A DNA stretch of 11,295 nt from the NCBI GenBank assembly GCA_946886855.1, contig CAMPJJ010000146.1, positions 1 to 11,295 on the forward strand, read 5' to 3'. This stretch comes from an uncultured Roseateles sp. (lineage in GTDB: Bacteria > Pseudomonadota > Gammaproteobacteria > Burkholderiales > Burkholderiaceae). Below, piece after piece: positions 6,762 to 11,295 of the stretch. A program made the translations under genes and the position numbers. A model generated the notes under the pieces. It was not told the DNA's origin, did no database searches, and worked only from the letters and a program-made list of their open reading frames with translations. Numbering within the stretch: position 1 is the first letter of the stretch; every line of letters starts with the position of its first letter.

Positions 6762-6793
6762 CGGCCCGACCCTGCCAGGACAGGGGCGGGCCG
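6762..6793 (-). other. Intercistronic hairpin between receptor and hydroxylase genes
   Basis: A 7-bp outer stem (CGGCCCG 6762-6768 with CGGGCCG 6787-6793) sits on a 5-bp inner stem (CCCTG 6770-6774 with CAGGG 6781-6785), with a one-base internal mismatch and a 6-base loop. No U tract follows on the minus strand, so it is not a standard terminator. It more likely stabilises the receptor mRNA or lowers read-through into downstream genes. Confidence 0.65.
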
Positions 6794-6826
6794 CGCGTAC
6801 GCTACCTCAAACCATCAGGCCTCGGA

Positions 6827-9217
6827 TCAGAAACCGATGTTGGCGGAGAGCGTCGCGGCGCGCGGCGCGCCCAGCACCAGTCGACCGCCGCCGTTGTTCA
6901 ACGAGCTCATGTACTTCTTGTCGAGCACGTTGGTCACGTTCAGCTGCAGCGAGACGTTCTTGTTGACGCGGTAGGCACCCATCACGTCCATCACGGTGTA
7001 GGCCGGCAGTTCCGGCAAGCCGGTCGACGGGGCCGCGGCGACGGTGACCACGCGCTTCTGCTCCGACGTGTGGCGCGCGCCGACGGCGCCCGTCCAGTCG
7101 TTCCACTGGTACGAGGTCCACAGCGTGGCGGACCACTTCGGCGTCCAGCGCACGCCGTCCGTCACCGTCTGGTTCGGATTGGTCGCGGTGGGGGCGGCGC
7201 GCTGGTTGATCTGCTTGGTGTCCATGGTCTGGACGCCGGCGGTCACCTGCCAGAAATTGGTGAGCTGGCCGACCGCCGCCAGTTCGATGCCCTGCACGCG
7301 GGTCTTGCCGCCTTGCGTGGCGACGTTGGTCAGCGCGTCCACGCTCACCTGGCCGTCGTTCTCGCTGCGGTACAGCGCGGCCGTCAGGTTCAGGCGCTTG
7401 CTGAGCAGGTCCCACTTGGTGCCCAGCTCGTAGTTCGTCGTCTCCTGCGCATCCGCCGCCGTGCTGGCCTGGCCGGAACTGCTCAGCGTGAAGTTGGCGC
7501 TGCCCGGAGGCGTCAGCGAGTTGGCGGCGGCGGCGTAGACCGTGCCGTTGTCGGCCAGCTTGTACACGGCGCCGAGGTTCCAGCTGGTGATCCACTTGCC
7601 GGCATTCAGGCGCGTGGTATTGATCGTGTTGATGTTGGACCCCGTCGCCGCGCCCGGCGCCAGGACCACCGCGCCGGTGGTGGTCTTGATCTTGTAGTGC
7701 TCGGTGCGCACGCCCAGCGTGAGCTTGAGCGCGTCGGTCACGGAGACCGTGTCCAGCGCGTAGATCGCCTGGGTGATGGTGCTGCCTTCGCTGTCGGCGC
7801 CCGTGCGGTAGGGCACGCCGAGCACGTCGCTCGCGTTGGGGCTGTACAGGTTGGCGGCCGGGTTGGCGATCGCGGTGTAACCGACGCCGTTGATGGTCTG
7901 GGTCGTGGTGCCGAAGCCCAGGCTGTCCTGGCTCTCGTACATCAGCTCGACGCCGGTGGCCAGGTCATGCTTGATGCCGCCGGTGTTGAACGCGGCGTTG
8001 ATGCTGGTCTGGTTGGCCAGGATCTCGTTGGTCTGGTCCACCCGCTGACGCGAGCGGGCGATCTGCCAGGTCGACGGGTCCGCGGTGACGATGCCCGCCG
8101 TGGCGCCCGTGCCCGGCACGTTGGTGATACCGATGATGCCGGTGATCACGCGGTCCATGTGCGTGCGGCCGTAGCGCGACGTGTTGCGAACGGTCAGGCC
8201 GTTGCCGATGTCCATTTCCAGCTTGGCGGTGACCATGTCGGCCTTGACCTTTTCACGGTCGTTGCGGCTGCCGTAGTAGTTGTCGGTGTCCACCTTGGCG
8301 GCCGTCTTCAGCGCCTCCAGACCGGCGATCGCGGCGGGCGTCGCGCCGGCCGCGGGGTTCGCCACGGTGAAGCCGGGCCATCCGATCGCCGGGATGCCGC
8401 CGTCCGGCACGTTGTTCTGGCGCACATGCTGCGAGTACAGGAAGAAGCGCGTCGGCGTGTTCAGGCCGAAGGCGATCCCCGGCGCGATCGCGTGCGTCTT
8501 GCGCTCGACGATGTCGCGACCCGGGACGCCGTTGTCCTGCCACACGGCGTTCAGCCGCACGGCGGTGTTGTCCATCACCTTCTGGTTGACGTCGATCGAG
8601 GCGCGCTTGCGGCTCGCATCGCCGATCGTGATCACGCCGTCGATCGAATCCTCGATCTGCGGCAGCTTGCTGATCAGGTTGATGTAGCCGGCGGAGGCGC
8701 CACGGCCCGTGTCGGCGCCCGACGGGCCCTTCACGACTTCGATCTGCTCGATGTTGAACACGTCGCGCGTGACCGCGCCCAGGTCGCGGATGCCGTCGAC
8801 GAAGGTCGAGGTGCTGGCCGAGAAGCCGCGCATCTGGAAGGTGTCGCCGGCGGAGGTGTTGCCGTTCTCACCCAGCTGCATGGTGATGCCGGGGGTGTTC
8901 TGCAAGGCGTCGATCAGCGACACGGCGCCCTGCTCGCGCAGCACTTCCTTCTTGATGACCGAGATCGTCTTGGGCGTTTCCAGCAGCGGCTGGGTGATCT
9001 TCGACGACGCGCTCTTGTCGGCCTTGTAGTCGGACTGGGCGGTGCCGTCGACCTTCACCTGCGGCAGGTAGGGCGAAGCGGCAGCAGAGGCCGTGGCGGC
9101 ATCGGCCGGAGCGGCGGCGGGCGCGTCGGCGGCGTGGGCCAGGGGCAAGGTCAGGGTAGCGGCCAGTGCAGCCAGCGGCGCCACCGCGTGTTTGCGGCTC
9201 TTGATGTAGCGGGACAT
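6827..9217 (-). CDS. fiu: TonB-dependent catecholate siderophore receptor (Fiu/PiuA type)
   Basis: A 796-residue outer-membrane receptor. The signal peptide (hydrophobic 11-27) cleaves near LAHA-AD (29/30). A spacer rich in Ala/Pro precedes a likely TonB box LPQVKVDG (51-58). The plug domain (about 79-185) holds TPKTISVI, LIDALQNTPGI, MRGFSASTSTFVDGIRD, NIEQIEVVKGPSG and GRGASAGYINLISK, which match the Fiu/PiuA branch. The remainder is the 22-strand barrel, ending in ANIGF with a C-terminal Phe. It should import ferric catecholates or their breakdown products with TonB-ExbBD energy; the exact ligand cannot be read from sequence. The start at 9217 has GGAG nine bases upstream. An in-frame ATG at 9301 is rejected because it would bury the signal peptide. 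It is the first gene of the locus, under a Fur-like site. Confidence 0.93.
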   Translation of the reverse strand: MSRYIKSRKHAVAPLAALAATLTLPLAHAADAPAAAPADAATASAAASPYLPQVKVDGTAQSDYKADKSASSKITQPLLETPKTISVIKKEVLREQGAVSLIDALQNTPGITMQLGENGNTSAGDTFQMRGFSASTSTFVDGIRDLGAVTRDVFNIEQIEVVKGPSGADTGRGASAGYINLISKLPQIEDSIDGVITIGDASRKRASIDVNQKVMDNTAVRLNAVWQDNGVPGRDIVERKTHAIAPGIAFGLNTPTRFFLYSQHVRQNNVPDGGIPAIGWPGFTVANPAAGATPAAIAGLEALKTAAKVDTDNYYGSRNDREKVKADMVTAKLEMDIGNGLTVRNTSRYGRTHMDRVITGIIGITNVPGTGATAGIVTADPSTWQIARSRQRVDQTNEILANQTSINAAFNTGGIKHDLATGVELMYESQDSLGFGTTTQTINGVGYTAIANPAANLYSPNASDVLGVPYRTGADSEGSTITQAIYALDTVSVTDALKLTLGVRTEHYKIKTTTGAVVLAPGAATGSNINTINTTRLNAGKWITSWNLGAVYKLADNGTVYAAAANSLTPPGSANFTLSSSGQASTAADAQETTNYELGTKWDLLSKRLNLTAALYRSENDGQVSVDALTNVATQGGKTRVQGIELAAVGQLTNFWQVTAGVQTMDTKQINQRAAPTATNPNQTVTDGVRWTPKWSATLWTSYQWNDWTGAVGARHTSEQKRVVTVAAAPSTGLPELPAYTVMDVMGAYRVNKNVSLQLNVTNVLDKKYMSSLNNGGGRLVLGAPRAATLSANIGF

Positions 9218-9384
9218 GGATTCGAGCTCCGAGGGGGAAGTTCTTGTAGGAATCTGGCTCGGCTGGCTGCGCGTGCTGGCGGCGTCGTCCCGGCGCATCA
9301 ATGCGCACGGTGGCGGGCCCCTCCCTGGTCGCGACTGGCTGGCATTGGCGGGGTGATTGAGACCGGGCAGGCCTCAAAAGCCGC
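9218..9384 (-). other. Long 5' leader of the receptor gene
   Basis: About 160 bases lie between the predicted transcription start (near 9380) and the receptor ATG. A small inverted repeat (GCGCAT 9293-9298, ATGCGC 9301-9306) is present. No known riboswitch is recognised here and no separate gene is supported; the ribosome-binding site GGAG is just upstream of 9217. The leader could be a target for a small RNA. Confidence 0.45.
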
Positions 9385-9405
9385 AAATGCTAAGCATTCT
9401 CATTT
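9385..9405. promoter_or_regulatory. Fur box (ferric uptake regulator operator)
   Basis: A 21-base palindrome flanked by AAATG and CATTT. Its 7-1-7 core, read on the minus strand as TGAGAATGCTTAGCA (9402-9388), matches 11 of 14 defined positions of TGATAAT-n-ATTATCA. It overlaps the -10 and spacer of the receptor promoter, the usual place for Fe2+-Fur repression. AT content here contrasts with the surrounding GC-rich DNA. Confidence 0.82.
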
Positions 9406-9416
9406 GAGTATGTCAA
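9387..9416 (-). promoter_or_regulatory. Sigma70-type promoter of the iron locus
   Basis: A perfect -35 TTGACA (9416-9411) is followed after 18 bases by TAGCAT (9392-9387), a 4/6 match to TATAAT. The Fur-like palindrome covers the -10 and most of the spacer. No other equally good promoter was found on the minus strand down to 1178, so this may drive all seven genes. Confidence 0.65.
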
Positions 9417-9478
9417 AGAAATGCGTGTTGCACGTCGTTCCGCGTGGCGAACGCGCGACGGCTGTGTTTCTGCTCTGT

Positions 9479-9519
9479 AAAGCAAAAACCCGCAGGACGC
9501 AGGCGCGTCGCGCGGGTTT
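9479..9519 (-). terminator. Rho-independent terminator of alx
   Basis: On the minus strand, an 8-bp stem (AAACCCGC pairing with GCGGGTTT; plus-strand arms 9486-9493 and 9512-9519) is extended by an inner GACGC/GCGTC stem (9496-9500, 9505-9509) and followed by TTTTTGCTTT. It lies about 60 bases after the alx stop and about 60 bases upstream of the receptor promoter, insulating the iron locus from alx transcription. Confidence 0.85.
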
Positions 9520-9540
9520 CGGGGCGATGTGCAGGGCCGC

Positions 9541-9561
9541 TCCCCGGGCATGACCCGGGGA
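9541..9561. repeat. Perfect inverted repeat just after alx
   Basis: TCCCCGGG (9541-9548) pairs perfectly with CCCGGGGA (9554-9561) around a 5-base loop. It lies 18 bases beyond the alx stop and ahead of the U-tailed terminator. It has no U tract of its own and probably acts as an mRNA 3'-end stabiliser or an auxiliary pause hairpin. Confidence 0.6.
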
Positions 9562-9579
9562 ACGCTCAGACCGGCGGGG

Positions 9580-10569
9580 TCAGTCGACCGCCTTCTGCGG
9601 CTCGCCGGAACGGTGCTCCGGGAGCTTGGGGGCGGTGCGCAGGCTCCAGACCATCGTGATCGCCAGGATGGCCACCACCACGCCCAGCGACAGCAGCACC
9701 GGGATCTTGATCACGTCGATCAGCATCATCTTGGCGCCGATGAACACCAGCACCACCGCCAGGCCGTAACTGAGCAGATGGAACTTCGACGCCATGGCTG
9801 CCAGCAGGAAGTACATCGCGCGCAGACCCAGGATCGCGAAGATGTTGGAGCTCAGCACGATGAACGGATCGTTGGTGATCGCGAAGATCGCGGGGATTGA
9901 GTCGACCGCGAAGATCACGTCGGTCATGCCCACCAGCGCGATCACCAGCAACATCGGGGTGGCGATGCGCCTGCCGTTCTCGAGCGTGAAAAAGCGCTCG
10001 CCGTCGAAATTCTTGCTGACCGGCAGCACGCGACGCAGCAGCTTCAGCGCGGGGTTGTCCTCCAGGTCGGGCTCCTGGCCGGCCGCCCACCACATCTTGA
10101 TGCCAGTGATCAGCAGGAAGGCGCCGAAGAGGTAGAGGATCCAGTGGAACTGCGCGATCAACCAGCCGCCCACCAGGATCATCACCGTGCGTAGCACGAT
10201 GGCGCCGATGATGCCCATCATGAGCACCCGCTTCTGGTAGGCCGAAGGCACCGCGAAGTAGGTGAAGATCATCAGGAAGACAAAGATGTTGTCGACCGCC
10301 AGCGACTTCTCGATGAGATAGCCGGTGATGAATTCCAGTGCCTTGGTGTTGGCGAGTTCCGTGCTGCCGGTGCCGTCGCGCACGGCCCACCAGAGCAGGC
10401 CCATGAAGGCGACGCTCAGCGCCACCCACACCAGCGACCAGTTGATCGCTTCCTTCACGCCCACGTCGTGCGCGCCCTGCTTGCGCAGGACGACGAAGTC
10501 CAGGATCAGGGACACCACGACGATGCCGACGAATACCACCCACAGCCACATGGGGACGATCGTGCTCAT
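9580..10569 (-). CDS. alx: TerC-family membrane protein, Alx-type manganese exporter
   Basis: 329 residues, near the length of E. coli Alx and closely similar to it. Family motifs are LILDFVVLRKQGAH (21-34), the FITGYLIEKSLAVDNIFVF core (80-98), VLRTVMI (125-131), the second acidic core MTDVIFAVDSIPAIFAITNDP (215-235), and SNIFAILGLRAMYFLLA (241-257). About eight or nine membrane helices are expected, with the acidic residues in helices forming the metal path. Alx exports Mn2+ in E. coli; the older 'tellurium resistance' label of TerC is not supported here, as no ter operon is present. The start at 10569 has AAGGAG five bases upstream. The leader contains a yybP-ykoY riboswitch, so expression should rise with Mn2+. 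A 10-residue soluble cytosolic loop region with charged residues lies around 164-200. Confidence 0.93.
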   Translation of the reverse strand: MSTIVPMWLWVVFVGIVVVSLILDFVVLRKQGAHDVGVKEAINWSLVWVALSVAFMGLLWWAVRDGTGSTELANTKALEFITGYLIEKSLAVDNIFVFLMIFTYFAVPSAYQKRVLMMGIIGAIVLRTVMILVGGWLIAQFHWILYLFGAFLLITGIKMWWAAGQEPDLEDNPALKLLRRVLPVSKNFDGERFFTLENGRRIATPMLLVIALVGMTDVIFAVDSIPAIFAITNDPFIVLSSNIFAILGLRAMYFLLAAMASKFHLLSYGLAVVLVFIGAKMMLIDVIKIPVLLSLGVVVAILAITMVWSLRTAPKLPEHRSGEPQKAVD

Positions 10570-10574
10570 GAGAG

Positions 10575-10586
10575 CTCCTTGCAAGA
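10575..10586 (-). promoter_or_regulatory. alx ribosome-binding site with anti-SD complementarity to the riboswitch
   Basis: AAGGAG (10580-10575) is a strong Shine-Dalgarno sequence five bases from the ATG. It is embedded in TCTTGCAAGGAG. The ten bases TCTTGCAAGG (10586-10577) are the exact reverse complement of CCTTGCAAGA (10672-10663) in the 3' part of the riboswitch. Pairing would hide AAGG, so ligand-controlled release of this site is a likely switching mechanism. Confidence 0.6.
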
Positions 10587-10589
10587 GGC

Positions 10590-10611
10590 GGATGGCGAGC
10601 ATGCGCCATCC
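10590..10611 (-). other. Hairpin in the alx leader between riboswitch and start codon
   Basis: GGATGGCG (10590-10597) pairs perfectly with CGCCATCC (10604-10611) around a 6-base loop. It lies just 5' of the ribosome-binding site in the alx mRNA and lacks a U tract, so it is part of a translational expression platform or a spacer hairpin, not a terminator. Confidence 0.6.
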
Positions 10612-10654
10612 CGGTTTCAACGACAACGCACCGCCACAGGCGGCACGGTGCGGC

Positions 10655-10798
10655 CCGAAAGGTCTTGCAAGGCTGATACGGGCTCGGGGTCGGATGACCC
10701 GGCGAGTCCGGCGTCAGGTGCAGGGCCCGGCTGCCTTCATGGCAACGTCTTGACGGGCGTCTGCCGCGGCCAGGGCCGCGCGGCTACTCCCCTTTCGG
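10655..10798 (-). promoter_or_regulatory. yybP-ykoY (Mn2+-sensing) riboswitch
   Basis: On the minus strand the element opens with CCGAAAGGGGAGTAGC, containing the conserved GGGGAGUAG, and closes with GCAAGACCTTTCGG, containing the conserved 3' AGACCUUU. The ends pair perfectly as an 8-bp P1 (10798-10791 with 10662-10655). In between, CCCGTCAAGACG (about 10758-10747) fits the second conserved metal-binding loop. This class binds Mn2+ and typically precedes Alx/TerC, MntP and P-type ATPase genes, as it does here. It begins a few bases after a -10 element. Confidence 0.85.
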
Positions 10799-10807
10799 AA
10801 GGTTCGG

Positions 10808-10836
10808 ATTATCCTGCACTTCTGTATTTTCAACTT
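10808..10836 (-). promoter_or_regulatory. Promoter for the alx riboswitch transcript
   Basis: GATAAT (10813-10808) matches TATAAT at five of six positions and would start transcription near 10801, three bases before the riboswitch P1. The -35 is poor: TTGAAA lies only 14 bases upstream, and at 17 bases the sequence is AAGTTG. The position relative to the riboswitch is the best support. Confidence 0.55.
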
Positions 10837-10863
10837 CGCATTTTCCTGATTGCAGGTGCCGGT

Positions 10864-11232
10864 ATGCTGAGTGGCATGAAAACGCTGACCCGCTGGATGT
10901 TGCTGGCCGCCGCGCTGCTGCTCGTGGCCCATCTGTACCCAGGCGTCCAGGTGAAGGGCTTTGTCACCGCGCTCATCGCAGCCTTCGTCCTGGGCCTGTT
11001 CAACACCATCCTGCGGCCGGTGCTGGTGCTGCTGACCTTGCCGGTGACCTTGCTGACGCTGGGACTGTTCCTCTTCGTCATCAACGCGTTGCTGTTCTGG
11101 GCGACGGCCAGCGTTCTGGACGGCTTCACCGTCGCCGGGTTCAGCGCGGCCCTGATCGGCTCGCTGATCTATTCGCTCTGCGGCATGGCCATCGACGTGC
11201 TGATCGAACGCCTGTTCCCGGACAGCGAATGA
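10864..11232 (+). CDS. Small membrane protein, YvlD / phage-holin-4 superfamily
   Basis: 122 residues, mostly hydrophobic, with about four membrane helices (about 11-27, 33-50, 54-80, 93-113). The segment NTILRPVLVLLTLPVTLLTLG (47-67) followed by INALLFWATASVLDGF (73-88) is the signature of the YvlD/Phage_holin_4_2 family. These are widespread chromosomal proteins of unknown function; despite the family name there is no phage context here. The start at 10864 is chosen for AGGTG five bases upstream; ATG at 10876, giving MKTLTRW, is a real alternative. It is divergent from alx, and its promoter must lie in the short AT-rich interval 10800-10860 shared with the alx promoter. A 63-base tail to the window edge holds only a weak 6-bp hairpin. 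Confidence 0.85.
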   Translation: MLSGMKTLTRWMLLAAALLLVAHLYPGVQVKGFVTALIAAFVLGLFNTILRPVLVLLTLPVTLLTLGLFLFVINALLFWATASVLDGFTVAGFSAALIGSLIYSLCGMAIDVLIERLFPDSE

Positions 11233-11295
11233 CGACGTCCTTGACCCGTCCTGAAATGCGTTGACAGTCTCGGACGGTTGTAAAGGTCGGCGTCA

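Noticed and set aside
9217..9301. Upstream in-frame start for the receptor gene
   Set aside because: It would add 28 hydrophilic residues before a clear signal peptide and has no good ribosome-binding site; 9217 has GGAG upstream.
6722..9553. Plus-strand open frame of 943 codons opposite the receptor gene
   Set aside because: It is a shadow of the TonB receptor with repetitive Gly/Arg/Val/His composition and no recognisable domain; it also runs through the Fur box, promoter and terminator region.
9580..10569. Tellurite resistance gene
   Set aside because: TerC membership alone does not imply tellurite resistance; close similarity to Alx and the Mn2+ riboswitch point to manganese export, and no other ter genes are present.
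10864..11232. Prophage remnant (holin)
   Set aside because: The family name is historical; no lysis, integrase or structural phage genes are nearby and the protein matches chromosomal YvlD-type proteins.
11246..11277. Possible terminator after the YvlD-type gene (CCGTCC/GGACGG)
   Set aside because: Only a 6-bp stem with a 20-base loop and no U tract.
11261..11278. TTGACA near the right edge as a promoter
   Set aside because: The only -10-like sequence, TGTAAA, is 12 bases away; spacing does not fit and the downstream region is outside the window.

Overview
The window is GC-rich DNA from a Gram-negative bacterium, most likely a betaproteobacterium of the order Burkholderiales. That is an inference from high GC, the SWIB protein with an Ala/Lys/Pro histone-H1-like tail, the TonB-dependent receptor and the overall gene set; no rRNA or other marker gene is present to fix the taxon. 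No mobile element, tRNA, rRNA or CRISPR array is seen.

Layout. Positions 2-376 (+) hold the C-terminal receiver domain of a two-component protein whose start lies outside the window. Positions 504-929 (-) encode a small nucleoid-type SWIB protein with its own terminator. From 9416 down to 1178 (-) runs the main feature, a seven-gene iron locus: Fiu/PiuA-type TonB-dependent catecholate siderophore receptor, PiuC/YbiX-type PKHD hydroxylase, PepSY-associated membrane protein, exported DUF2271 protein, exported DUF4198 protein, ApbE flavin transferase and membrane-anchored diflavin reductase. A Fur-box-like palindrome overlaps the only clear promoter, upstream of the receptor gene. Three junctions are tight: a 4-base ATGA overlap, a 1-base TGATG overlap and a 17-base gap. 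This suggests one iron-repressed transcription unit, although a strong hairpin after the receptor gene and a 159-base gap before DUF2271 may modulate it.

How the iron genes may work together. The DUF2271 protein contains D104-G-V-T-A-A-T110, which resembles the motif to which ApbE enzymes attach FMN through a phosphoester bond to the last Thr. The last gene is a flavodoxin/ferredoxin-reductase fusion with one N-terminal membrane helix, and positive charges after the helix place the catalytic part in the cytosol. A consistent but unproven model is: NAD(P)H to the FAD/FMN reductase, then the PepSY membrane protein (His-rich, possibly haem-binding), then FMN on DUF2271 in the periplasm, then ferric iron or a ferric siderophore delivered by the receptor. 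DUF4198 would be a periplasmic accessory, possibly metal-binding.

Positions 9580-10569 (-) encode an Alx-type TerC-family manganese exporter. It is preceded by a recognisable yybP-ykoY (Mn2+) riboswitch at 10655-10798, with a -10 element just upstream of it. Ten bases near the riboswitch 3' end are perfectly complementary to the alx ribosome-binding site, which suggests translational control. Divergent from it, 10864-11232 (+) encodes a small YvlD/phage-holin-4-superfamily membrane protein. The window therefore pairs an iron-uptake/reduction locus with a manganese-efflux gene.
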